Source: Cryomorphaceae bacterium
Lineage (GTDB): Bacteria; Bacteroidota; Bacteroidia; Flavobacteriales_D; Crocinitomicaceae
DNA: 64,000 nt
NCBI GenBank assembly: GCA_021299335.1
Contig: JAJTGF010000001.1
Span: 1-64,000, forward strand
Direction: 5' to 3'
Below the pieces are notes generated by a model, which was not told where the DNA came from, did no database searches, and saw nothing but the letters and a program-made list of their open reading frames with translations. The position numbers were made by a program, and so were the translations under genes. Numbering within the stretch: position 1 is the first letter of the stretch; each line of letters begins with the position of its first letter. Positions 51,496 to 60,782 of this stretch are shown here, piece by piece.

Positions 51496-52569
51496 ATGTC
51501 TGGTTCGAGCTATGGTCAAATTTTCAAACTCACCACTTTTGGGGAGTCTCACGGCGTGGCAATTGGTGGCGTCATAGAAGGCTTTCCGTCTAATTTTCCA
51601 ATAGACACCGAACGCATTCAAATGGCTCTTGATCAACGCAGGCCAGGTCAGAATCAATTGGTATCTCCAAGAAAAGAAGCAGATAAAGTCTCCTTTCTTT
51701 CGGGAATTTTTGAAGGCAGAAGCACCGGAAGCCCCATTGCTTTTCTTATCGAGAATACCAACCAAAACTCCAAAGATTACCAAGCGCTCAAAGAAGTATT
51801 TCGCCCCTCCCATGCCGATTTTACTTATCAGCAAAAATACGGCATCCGAGACCACAGGGGCGGCGGACGCAGCAGTGCCCGAGAAACCGCTTGTAGGGTT
51901 GTCGCGGGTGCATTAGCTGCCCAAGTTTTACAACAATTAGGTGTCGAGAGCAGTTGCTACGTCGATCAAATAGGTCCGTATCAGCTTTCAGAACAACAAT
52001 GGTACGAAACGGAGCAAGTTGAAAATTCACCGCTGCGCTGTCCTGATTCAGCACTGAGTGAACAGATGCAAAATTATGTGTCGGAACTTCAAAAAAGTGG
52101 AGATACCACTGGCGGGGCCATTCGCTGTATTTTGAAGGGTGTGCCCGCTGGCTGGGGAGAACCTGTTTTCGACAAGCTCCATGCAGAACTTGGCAAGGCC
52201 ATGCTTTCGATCAATGCGGTCAAAGGCTTTGAGATTGGCAGTGGATTTTCGGCAATTGCGATGAAGGGCTCTACTCACAACGACCGTTTCAATCCTGACG
52301 GCAGCACCCAGACCAATTTTTCTGGCGGTATTCAAGGCGGTATCTCTAACGGTATGCCTATTAGTTTTCGCGTAGCGTTTAAGCCCGTTGCCAGCATTCA
52401 GCTGCCACAAGAAACCCTTCAAAAAGATGGCAGCATGGCAGCCATTCAAATTGAAGGTCGCCACGACGCTTGTGTGGTGCCAAGGGCGGTACCAATTGTA
52501 AGTGCAATGGCACATGTCGTACTGCTAGATTTTTATTTAAGACAACAACGCAATACCCTTTTTATATGA
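51496..52569 (+). CDS. aroC: Chorismate synthase
   Basis: [69 protein letters not shown]. Confidence 0.98.
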   Translation: MSGSSYGQIFKLTTFGESHGVAIGGVIEGFPSNFPIDTERIQMALDQRRPGQNQLVSPRKEADKVSFLSGIFEGRSTGSPIAFLIENTNQNSKDYQALKEVFRPSHADFTYQQKYGIRDHRGGGRSSARETACRVVAGALAAQVLQQLGVESSCYVDQIGPYQLSEQQWYETEQVENSPLRCPDSALSEQMQNYVSELQKSGDTTGGAIRCILKGVPAGWGEPVFDKLHAELGKAMLSINAVKGFEIGSGFSAIAMKGSTHNDRFNPDGSTQTNFSGGIQGGISNGMPISFRVAFKPVASIQLPQETLQKDGSMAAIQIEGRHDACVVPRAVPIVSAMAHVVLLDFYLRQQRNTLFI

Positions 52570-53048
52570 TCCAACGTATTCAAACTGTTTACTTTATCAT
52601 TGTGATGCTCCTTTTATCTTCCTTGCTATCAGGTGTAGAAATTTTTGGATTTCCAACAGCGAAAAATTACCTATCTTATTCCGTTTATGGAATTCAGCAA
52701 TTCAAATCGGTTGCTTCTGCACCGCATGGTAAAGCTGAGAACATACAAGGCTCGCTACTTTTTTATTTTGTGATCGTCTTTGTGCTTTTTACCTACTATG
52801 CCATGATGAATTACAAAAATCTGAAGAAGCAATTCAGGTTGGCTCGGTTGGTTATGTTGATTTATCTCATTGGCTTGGTCTTACTTCTTATTTTTGGAAG
52901 TGCAGGCTTATTAGTGTCAAATGCCGTCGGCATCCAACTTGGTTGGGGCTATTATATTTGTGTGGTTGGCCTCCCATTTTCCTACTTTGCTTTTAAAGGC
53001 GTTAAAAAAGACAAAGAAATCCTCGAATCTCTAGACCGCCTGCGTTAA
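52566..53048 (+). CDS. DUF4293-like four-TM membrane protein
   Basis: [31 protein letters not shown] overlap with the aroC stop; four hydrophobic segments. Confidence 0.8.
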   Translation: MIQRIQTVYFIIVMLLLSSLLSGVEIFGFPTAKNYLSYSVYGIQQFKSVASAPHGKAENIQGSLLFYFVIVFVLFTYYAMMNYKNLKKQFRLARLVMLIYLIGLVLLLIFGSAGLLVSNAVGIQLGWGYYICVVGLPFSYFAFKGVKKDKEILESLDRLR

Positions 53049-53051
53049 AAC

Positions 53052-54911
53052 ATGAACTTTCTTTCTGTCGAACAACTCACCAAATCTTATGGTGAACGTC
53101 TTTTATTCTCTGAACTCACCTTTGGTATTGAACATGGCCAAAAAGTAGCCATCGTCGCAAAAAATGGAGCAGGTAAATCGACGTTATTGCGTTGTCTTCT
53201 CGGTCTTGAACCGCCCGATAGCGGTACAGTTACCTTTCGCAAAGAACTGCGCATTGCATTTATGGAGCAAACCGAGGACCTCAATCCTGAGCTCAGCGTA
53301 CTAGATGCAGTTTTAGATCATGATCTCCCCGAGATCAAGCTCATTAAGGCTTATACCGACGCGCTACTTGCCAACGATGAAGCCCGTCTCGGCGATCTTT
53401 ATCAAGCACTTACTGAGCACCAAGCTTGGGATCTCGAAGTCAAAGTGCAGCAAATTCTCTCCGTTCTAAAGCTCAGCGGCCTCACTCAAAAAGTTGGTGA
53501 GCTCTCGGGTGGTCAGAAGAAAAGAGTGGCCTTGGCAAAGGTGCTGCTTTCAGAAGCTGAATTTCTGATCCTTGATGAGCCAACCAACCACCTCGATCTC
53601 GACATGATTGAATGGCTCGAACAATACCTTTCAGCTTCTCAATTAACGCTTTTGATGGTTACCCACGACCGCTATTTTTTAGAAGTCGTTTGCGATACTA
53701 TTTTGGAACTTGCCGATCAAACTATTTACCGATATAAAGGAAACTTCTCCTATTACTTAGAGAAAAAAGCGGAACGAGAAGAGCAACTGCAGTCTACTAT
53801 AGAAAAGGCGAAGAACACCTTTCGCAAAGAACTCGACTGGATCCGCAGGCAACCAAAAGCTCGTGGCACCAAACAAAAAGCGCGTGTCGATGCCTTTTCT
53901 GACTTGAAGAAAGTTGCTACACAGCGCCTAGATGAAGACGAGTTAGAATTGCCTATCAAAATGGAGCGCCTCGGCACCAAAATTGTCGAATTCCACAAAG
54001 TTTCTAAATCATTTGGGGCTAGGGTGATGCTAGACGACTTCAGCTATCATTTCCAGCGCCAAGAACGCTTGGGTATTGTCGGCAATAATGGAACGGGCAA
54101 GACCACATTCCTCAAAATGCTCACTGGAGAAGCCTTGCCCGATAAAGGAAAAATAGTCATTGGCGAAACCATCGTTTTTGGCTATTACTCACAAGACCTC
54201 ATGGAGGTTGACCCAGACATGAAAGTCATCGATGTAGTTCGAGAAGTGGCTGAGTTTATTCCATTAGAAAAAGGACGGCAGCTTTCAGCTGCGCAGCTTT
54301 TAGAGCGGTTTCTATTTCCTCGCGACATGCATTATCATTTTGTGCACAAGTTAAGCGGCGGTGAAAGGCGCCGTCTCAAATTGTTGCGCGTTCTGATGCT
54401 CAATCCCAATTTTTTGATTCTCGATGAACCCACCAACGACCTCGATATTTTTGCGATGTCAGTTCTCGAAGAATACCTGCGTTTGTTTCAGGGTAGTTTA
54501 ATTGTGGTTTCTCACGACCGCTATTTCATGGATAAAATGGTTGATCACCTTTTTGTTTTTCAAGGGGAAGGTCGCATCAAAGACATCACTGGCAATTACC
54601 ACAGTTATAGAAGCAGTCTTCAGCAGACCCAGCGCGAGCAAAAACAACACCCTAAATCCGAAGCGAAATCTGAGGTCGCACCATCTCCTGAAAAGAGGAG
54701 AAAAATGTCTTTCAAGGAAAAGCAAGAATTTGAACAAATTGAAAAGGACTTGCCGCTGCTAGAGAAGGAAAAGGAAATTTTGAGTGAAGCACTCTCTAGT
54801 GGCAACTTAACGAATGAAGAACTGATCCAAAAAGGTGAGCGCTTAGGTGAGTTGGTGAATCAAATTGAGGAATTCACGCTGCGATGGCTCGAACTTTCAG
54901 AGCTAGTTTAG
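53052..54911 (+). CDS. ABC-F family ATP-binding protein
   Basis: GAGKSTLLRCLLG; LSGGQKKRVALAKVLLSEAEFLILDEPTNHLDLDMIEWLE; GNNGTGKTTFLKMLTG; LSGGERRRLKLLRVLMLNPNFLILDEPTNDLD. Confidence 0.96.
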   Translation: MNFLSVEQLTKSYGERLLFSELTFGIEHGQKVAIVAKNGAGKSTLLRCLLGLEPPDSGTVTFRKELRIAFMEQTEDLNPELSVLDAVLDHDLPEIKLIKAYTDALLANDEARLGDLYQALTEHQAWDLEVKVQQILSVLKLSGLTQKVGELSGGQKKRVALAKVLLSEAEFLILDEPTNHLDLDMIEWLEQYLSASQLTLLMVTHDRYFLEVVCDTILELADQTIYRYKGNFSYYLEKKAEREEQLQSTIEKAKNTFRKELDWIRRQPKARGTKQKARVDAFSDLKKVATQRLDEDELELPIKMERLGTKIVEFHKVSKSFGARVMLDDFSYHFQRQERLGIVGNNGTGKTTFLKMLTGEALPDKGKIVIGETIVFGYYSQDLMEVDPDMKVIDVVREVAEFIPLEKGRQLSAAQLLERFLFPRDMHYHFVHKLSGGERRRLKLLRVLMLNPNFLILDEPTNDLDIFAMSVLEEYLRLFQGSLIVVSHDRYFMDKMVDHLFVFQGEGRIKDITGNYHSYRSSLQQTQREQKQHPKSEAKSEVAPSPEKRRKMSFKEKQEFEQIEKDLPLLEKEKEILSEALSSGNLTNEELIQKGERLGELVNQIEEFTLRWLELSELV

Positions 54912-56093
54912 GATATTGCTTTCTTTGCCAAATTGTCGGTAAGACAAACTGATGGCCAACAAAGCGAGTGTGCACATCAGTGCAAATACCGCAAGGAAGT
55001 AAGCCCAAGATAAGGTACCCGCAATTAATGCTTTAGTGGCGAGCACTACATTGACCACTGGTATAAAAACAGTCTGAAAATCAAGGGCAATCCCTGGGAA
55101 AAAACCTACCATTGCGGGCAAAACAACTAAAATATTTAGCGGCGTAATGATGCTCTGCGCTTCTTTAAAACTCTTGGCATAGATCGCAATCGGGATCATG
55201 AGTCCGGCGAAGAAAATCACGAGCGGCAAAAGGAGTGCAAACATCGAAAGAATGAAGTAGGGTGTGAGGATACTGTGTATGACTTCCAGAAGTTCTTTGT
55301 TGTCTGCGAGGTCAAGAAATTCAATCGAAACAAAAAGCCCAAGTAGCGCACAAGTTGCGGCCACCATGCCAGAGCATACGACGACAAGCATTTTGCCCAT
55401 TAGGATTTTCCAGCGTGAAACAGGGACGGTGAGGAGTGTTTCGATCGTGCCGCGCTCCTTTTCTCCGGTGAAAAGATCAATAGCCGGATACATACAACCT
55501 ATAAAGCCAAAGGCAATAAAAATATAAGGCAAGAAACCACCGGCAATTTGGCCAACCATTTTCTTCTCGCTTGCACAGTTAATCGTTTGAATGCTTAATG
55601 GCTTGATTTGATCAGGGCTTAAACCTAGCTCTTGAAGCCTTTGAGATTCAGCTTTTGCTTTAAAGTAGGAGCTGTATATTTCTGATCTTTCCGAACGGCC
55701 AACTTCGGAGGCATCTAAGAGCCACGATAAGTTTACCGGAGTTTGGTTTTTGCGTTGGATAGCTGCTTGAGTGGGCACTAAAAGCCCTAGTTGAATTTGA
55801 TCTTGATTAAGGGCCTTGCGCAAGGCGGCGCTATCTTGGAAAACCATGATTTTCTTTGGGCCCACCGCCTCGGGAATTTGTTGAAGTTGTTCAGTGTAAT
55901 ATTGGTTTTTATCTCCGACAATACCAATTTTCATGGTTTCTTTGCTCGCACTTTCTTCGTACGATTTAGAAATCTCTACAAATACATTGAGTGTGATAGG
56001 AAAAACTAAAATGGGAATGACGAGCATGGTCATGAGGGTGCGGCGGTCGCGAAGGGTGTCTAGCAGTTCTTTGCGGAAAATACGGAAAATCAT
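54903..56093 (-). CDS. ABC-2 type transporter permease (NatB-like)
   Basis: MIFRIFRKELLDTLRDRRTLMTMLVIPILVFP; LFTGEKERGTIETLLTVPVSRWKILMGKM. Confidence 0.93.
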   Translation of the reverse strand: MIFRIFRKELLDTLRDRRTLMTMLVIPILVFPITLNVFVEISKSYEESASKETMKIGIVGDKNQYYTEQLQQIPEAVGPKKIMVFQDSAALRKALNQDQIQLGLLVPTQAAIQRKNQTPVNLSWLLDASEVGRSERSEIYSSYFKAKAESQRLQELGLSPDQIKPLSIQTINCASEKKMVGQIAGGFLPYIFIAFGFIGCMYPAIDLFTGEKERGTIETLLTVPVSRWKILMGKMLVVVCSGMVAATCALLGLFVSIEFLDLADNKELLEVIHSILTPYFILSMFALLLPLVIFFAGLMIPIAIYAKSFKEAQSIITPLNILVVLPAMVGFFPGIALDFQTVFIPVVNVVLATKALIAGTLSWAYFLAVFALMCTLALLAISLSYRQFGKESNILN

Positions 56094-56863
56094 GGTGTAG
56101 TGATTGGCGCTTGAACAATACGGATGAATTCTTCTGTTAAGTTATTGGCCTTCATGCGCTCTCGAAAAGTGATCATTGAATCGAGAAACTTTAGCTGACC
56201 TCTATGCACAATGGCGAGCTCATCACAAAGCAAATCGACCTCACTCATGATATGGCTCGAAAAAATGACGGTCTTGCCTTGGTCTTTGCAGTCGCGGATG
56301 AGTTTGATAATGTTTTCGGCTGTAATGACATCTAGGCCGCTGGTGGGCTCATCAAAGATGACTACCGATGGGTCGTGGATCATGGTGCGGCAGATAGACA
56401 CTTTTTGTTTCATGCCGGTACTCAATTTGCCAATGCGTTTGTGCAAGAAGTCATGCATGTTGAGTAAGTCAAATAAGTATTTTTTGCGTTCCTCTCTTTG
56501 TTTTGATTGGACCTGATATAGATCTGCATAGTAGTCTATGATCTCAATTGGTGTCAGACGAGCATATAAGCCAGTAGAACCCGTTAAAAAACCGATGTGC
56601 TTACGCGCTTCTTGTGGGTGTTGGATGGCGTCTATACCATTGATTTCTATTTGACCCGAGGTGGGTTTGATGAGCGTAGCCAACATGCGCAGGGTAGTGG
56701 TTTTGCCCGCTCCGTTAGGCCCGAGCAAGGAAAAAATTTGACCCGGCTGGCAGTCAAAACTGATATCTGCAACTGCGGTGGCAATGGTGTCAGTGGTATT
56801 GAGTTCTTTTCTTTGCTGACGACTCAATGGAAATTCCTTTCGGAGTTGAGTGGCTTTGATCAT
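56090..56863 (-). CDS. ABC transporter ATP-binding protein (NatA-like)
   Basis: LLGPNGAGKTTTLRMLATLIKPTSG; LSTGMKQKVSICRTMIHDPSVVIFDEPTSGLDV. Confidence 0.95.
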   Translation of the reverse strand: MIKATQLRKEFPLSRQQRKELNTTDTIATAVADISFDCQPGQIFSLLGPNGAGKTTTLRMLATLIKPTSGQIEINGIDAIQHPQEARKHIGFLTGSTGLYARLTPIEIIDYYADLYQVQSKQREERKKYLFDLLNMHDFLHKRIGKLSTGMKQKVSICRTMIHDPSVVIFDEPTSGLDVITAENIIKLIRDCKDQGKTVIFSSHIMSEVDLLCDELAIVHRGQLKFLDSMITFRERMKANNLTEEFIRIVQAPITTP

Positions 56864-56868
56864 GGCAT

Positions 56869-57942
56869 TTACTTCAGGGAGCGTTCGTTGGCGGCTATGG
56901 CTTTGTTTTTATTGGCAAGTTGCCCGCAGGCGGCATCGATGTCTTTACCTCGGCTCCGGCGTACATTAACAATGAGGTTGAGGGACTCAAGGTATTGGGC
57001 AAAAGCTTCGACTTTTTTCGGATCGGCTTGTTGATAGATACCGTCGTCGATAGGGTTGTATTCGATGATATTGATTTTGCAAGGCACGCATTTGGCAAAC
57101 TGTGCAAGTTCGCGAGCGTCGCTGAGTTCGTCATTGAAATCTTTGAAAATAATGTACTCGAAGGTGACTCTTGATCCCGTTTTTTCATGAAAATGCTGCA
57201 AAGCGACAGAGAGCGTCTCGAGGTTATTGCTTTCGTTGATTTCCATGATTTGATTGCGCTTTTCATCGTTGGCAGCGTGTAATGAAAGCGCAAGGTTGAA
57301 CTTGACGTTGTCGTCGCCAAGTTTGGTAATCATTTTGGCTATTCCGGCTGTGGATACCGTGATGCGACGAGGTGAAATTCCCAAGCCGTCAGGGCTGCAG
57401 AGGCGGTCTATGGAAAGCAAGACGTTTTTGTAGTTGAGCAAGGGCTCACCCATACCCATATAGACGATATTGCTGAGGTTTTGACGGTAATGTTGTTGGG
57501 CTTGTTGTTGCAAATAAACTACTTGGTCGACAATCTCGCCAGCACTGAGGTTGCGCAAGAGTTTGAGCCGTCCGGTGGCACAGAACTGACAAGATAAACT
57601 ACAGCCCACCTGAGAAGAGATACAGGCGGTCATGCGAGAGCTGGTCGGGATCAGGACACCTTCAATGACTTTGCCGTCGTCAATGGTAAAAGCACTTTTG
57701 ATGGTGCGGTCTTTACTGATTTGTTGGTCTTGGAGCGTGATCGCATCTATGTAAAAATGGGTACTGAGCCAAGTTCGAAATCCGAGACTGAGGTTGCTCA
57801 TTTGCTCAAAGGAATGCGCATTTTTTTGCCAGAGCCATTCCCAAACTTGTTTGGCTCTAAAAGGCTTCTCTCCAAATTCGGTAAAACTCGTTTTGAGTTC
57901 CTCTAGTGAGAGGTTGCGAATATTGGTCAGGGATGTGCTCAT
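56869..57942 (-). CDS. rlmN: Dual-specificity 23S rRNA/tRNA adenine-C2 methyltransferase RlmN
   Basis: CISSQVGCSLSCQFCATGRLKLLRNLSAGEIVDQV; YMGMGEPLLNYKNV; RRITVSTAGI. Confidence 0.98.
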   Translation of the reverse strand: MSTSLTNIRNLSLEELKTSFTEFGEKPFRAKQVWEWLWQKNAHSFEQMSNLSLGFRTWLSTHFYIDAITLQDQQISKDRTIKSAFTIDDGKVIEGVLIPTSSRMTACISSQVGCSLSCQFCATGRLKLLRNLSAGEIVDQVVYLQQQAQQHYRQNLSNIVYMGMGEPLLNYKNVLLSIDRLCSPDGLGISPRRITVSTAGIAKMITKLGDDNVKFNLALSLHAANDEKRNQIMEINESNNLETLSVALQHFHEKTGSRVTFEYIIFKDFNDELSDARELAQFAKCVPCKINIIEYNPIDDGIYQQADPKKVEAFAQYLESLNLIVNVRRSRGKDIDAACGQLANKNKAIAANERSLK

Positions 57943-57947
57943 TGAGT

Positions 57948-59066
57948 TTAGCGGTTCAGCATGACGGGCATCACGAGCATGAGGATGTCTTCGTGTGCAT
58001 TGTCTTGGACAGCTGGTGTGAGCAAGCCTGCGCGGCTTGGTTCAGACATAGAAAGTTTGATTTCGTCGGCATCTAGGTTGCTCAGCATTTCGAGTAAAAA
58101 GCGCGAGTTGAAGCCAATTTCTAAATCGTCTCCGTCGTAGTTACAAGTGAGTCTTTCAGTAGCTTCATTGGCGAAGTCGATGTCTTCGGCAAACAACGAT
58201 AATTCTGAGCCAGCTAGTTTGAGACGGATTTGATGAGTTGTTTTGTTAGAGAAAATGGAGACGCGTTTGATCGATGACAAAAACTGAGCGCGATCTATAG
58301 TGAGTACGTTGGGGTTTTCTTTTGGAATGACCGCTTCGTAGTTCGGGTATTTGCCATCGATTAGGCGGCAGACCAAAACTAAATCTGAAAAAGTGAATAC
58401 CGCGTTGGATTCATTGTATTCCATTAGAATGTCTTCGTCGCCACGAAGATTGGACTTGAGTAAGTTCAATGGTTTTTTAGGCAAAATAAAAGCAGAGCTT
58501 CCGCTCGCTTCGGCATCTGTTCTTTTGTAGCGCACCAGTTTGTGAGCGTCGGTAGCCACGAAAGTGATTTCTGAGCCTGCAAATTGACAGTAGACACCGC
58601 TCATGACCGGACGGAGGTCGTCGTTGCCAGTTGCAAAAAGCGTTTTGTTGATGGCTTTAGAAAGCACGGCGCCAGAAAGTTTGATTGCGCTTTTGTTGGC
58701 GAGTTCGGGAACTTTCGGGAATTCATCGCCGTTGAAACCAACCATGCGGGATTTACCGTTATCGTAGGCGATTTCGATCTGAAAGTTAGTGGGGTTCACC
58801 TTGAAGGTACAAGGCTGGTCTGGCAAATTTTTGAGTACGTCGAGTAATAGCTTAGCGGGAATAGCAATTTTGCCATTTTGCTCTGATTGCACTTCTAATT
58901 TGGTCATCATGGTGGTTTCTAAGTCTGAGATAGAGACCGTGAGTAAACCGTCGGTAATTTCGAAAAGGAAATTATCGAGAATAGGAAGCGTATTGCTGGT
59001 GTTTAATACTCCTGAAATACTTTGGAGATGACGCAATAGGATGGTGCTCGAGGCAATGAAATTCAT
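57948..59066 (-). CDS. dnaN: DNA polymerase III beta subunit (sliding clamp)
   Basis: MNFIASSTILLRHLQSISGVLNTSNTLPILDNFLFEI; C-terminal NAHEDILMLVMPVMLNR. Confidence 0.97.
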   Translation of the reverse strand: MNFIASSTILLRHLQSISGVLNTSNTLPILDNFLFEITDGLLTVSISDLETTMMTKLEVQSEQNGKIAIPAKLLLDVLKNLPDQPCTFKVNPTNFQIEIAYDNGKSRMVGFNGDEFPKVPELANKSAIKLSGAVLSKAINKTLFATGNDDLRPVMSGVYCQFAGSEITFVATDAHKLVRYKRTDAEASGSSAFILPKKPLNLLKSNLRGDEDILMEYNESNAVFTFSDLVLVCRLIDGKYPNYEAVIPKENPNVLTIDRAQFLSSIKRVSIFSNKTTHQIRLKLAGSELSLFAEDIDFANEATERLTCNYDGDDLEIGFNSRFLLEMLSNLDADEIKLSMSEPSRAGLLTPAVQDNAHEDILMLVMPVMLNR

Positions 59067-59163
59067 GACAAAAAATTTGATGTACAAAGTTAACATTTCG
59101 GATGTAAAGACATCCAAAATTCAAGTGGAGATATGAACAATTTCAAAAGAGTTTCAACACCTT

Positions 59164-59481
59164 TTACTGGCTCGAAAATTTGTTGCGCAGAAATACTTTG
59201 AGTGCTTCACGGTGGATAATCTGTTCGGCGAGGTCTCTAAAGAAATTGGAAGTTGGTGTTATTGAAGTGTTGTGCTCGGGAAGATCTATGAGATAAAGTA
59301 ATTGGGCGCGCTTTTGTTCTGTTAAACTTTCTAACAAATCGGCAAGATCGTTCATGAAATTATTCTCATCTAGCGTAAAAGCACAATGGGCACGCTCCAA
59401 ATCTTTTTGCAACTGTTCCAAAGTCTGCATTCGAAAATCAGGCGCTTGCAAGGCTTCTTTAAATTTGAATTGTTCTAGCAA
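59164..59481 (-). CDS. Small hypothetical protein
   Basis: 105 aa ORF, no recognised family; ORF-track start is a TTG. Confidence 0.5.
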   Translation of the reverse strand: MLEQFKFKEALQAPDFRMQTLEQLQKDLERAHCAFTLDENNFMNDLADLLESLTEQKRAQLLYLIDLPEHNTSITPTSNFFRDLAEQIIHREALKVFLRNKFSSQ

Positions 59482-59514
59482 TATGAGTTTTGTTTAGCTT
59501 TGTACGAAGTTACG

Positions 59515-60105
59515 ATGAAAAGATCACTCGATATTTGTATTTCTTTGGCAATCCTTGTGCTTTTCTTGCCCTTCGGCTTGATTTTAGCACTCTTCATTTC
59601 CTTGGAATCGCGCGGCGGCGTATTTTATTTTCAGGAGCGAGTAGGCATACATGGAAAAGGCTTCCGCCTCATCAAGTTCAGGTCTATGCGCAGCAATGCC
59701 GATAAGGGTAGTCAAATCACCATAGGCAACAGAGATCCTAGAATTACGAAATCTGGTTACCTCATTAGGCGTTTCAAGCTAGATGAGTTCCCTCAGTTTA
59801 TCAATGTCTTGAAAGGCGACATGAGCATTGTTGGGCCGAGGCCAGAAGTACCATTTTATGTCGCTATGTACACCGAAGAACAGCGTAAAATTCTATCGGT
59901 TAAGCCCGGCATCACGGATTATGCGAGTATCGCCTATTTTCATGAAAACGAACTATTAGCCCAAGCCGAAGACCCACAAAAAACTTACATTGAAGAAATC
60001 ATGCCTGCAAAAATTGCGCTTAACGAGCGTTATATCGCACATCCGGGAATACTTCAAGACCTCAAAATAATGGCGCTAACTGCCAAGAAAATCATCGGAT
60101 TTTAA
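59515..60105 (+). CDS. Bacterial sugar transferase (undecaprenyl-phosphate sugar phosphotransferase, monotopic)
   Basis: MKRSLDICISLAILVLFLPFGLILALFI; RVGIHGKGFRLIKFRSMRSNAD; RRFKLDEFPQFINVLKGDMSIVGPRPEVP. Confidence 0.94.
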   Translation: MKRSLDICISLAILVLFLPFGLILALFISLESRGGVFYFQERVGIHGKGFRLIKFRSMRSNADKGSQITIGNRDPRITKSGYLIRRFKLDEFPQFINVLKGDMSIVGPRPEVPFYVAMYTEEQRKILSVKPGITDYASIAYFHENELLAQAEDPQKTYIEEIMPAKIALNERYIAHPGILQDLKIMALTAKKIIGF

Positions 60106-60782
60106 TCTTTTTGAAAAGCAGTCCAGACGCCAAGTTGGGGCAGTGGCGCAACAACTGAAATGCGCTCTTTGGTCGTCGGATGTTCAAAGCTTAGCGTACG
60201 TGCATGTAAGCAAATGGAGCCGTCTGGGTTGGAGCGCTTGTCACCGTATTTGAGGTCGCCTTTGATGATGCAACCCATACTGGCGAGCTGACACCTGATT
60301 TGGTGATGTCGCCCAGTCTCGAGTTCAATTTCTAGCAAAAAATACCGTTCTGAAGCGGCAATTTGTCGGTACTGCAAAAGTGCTTTTTTAGCACCGGGTG
60401 TGCCGTCGGCAACAACATAACTCTTGTTTTGAGCCTCGTTTTTCTTCAGGAAATGAACGAGGTTTCCGCTTGGTTGTGGTGGTTTTTGCCCCACAATGGC
60501 CCAATAGATTTTGTTGGTTTCTTTGTCTCGAAATTGTGCGTTGAGGCGTTCTAACGCTTTGCTAGTGCGGGCAAAAACCAAAGCGCCGCTCGTTGGCCGA
60601 TCGAGCCTATGCACGACACCCAAAAAAACATTGCCAGGTTTTTGATATTTCTCTTTGAGATAGCTCTTGATGAGGTCTGGCAAAGTGGCATCACCGGTTT
60701 TGTCTCCTTGCGTTAGCTCGGAAGGCAATTTATTGACAACTATGACATGGTTGTCTTCGTAGAGTATACGCTCGGCAATCAT
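60102..60782 (-). CDS. RluA family pseudouridine synthase
   Basis: VVHRLDRPTSGALVFARTSKALERLNAQFRDK; ELETGRHHQIRCQLASMGCIIKGDLKYG. Confidence 0.95.
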   Translation of the reverse strand: MIAERILYEDNHVIVVNKLPSELTQGDKTGDATLPDLIKSYLKEKYQKPGNVFLGVVHRLDRPTSGALVFARTSKALERLNAQFRDKETNKIYWAIVGQKPPQPSGNLVHFLKKNEAQNKSYVVADGTPGAKKALLQYRQIAASERYFLLEIELETGRHHQIRCQLASMGCIIKGDLKYGDKRSNPDGSICLHARTLSFEHPTTKERISVVAPLPQLGVWTAFQKD

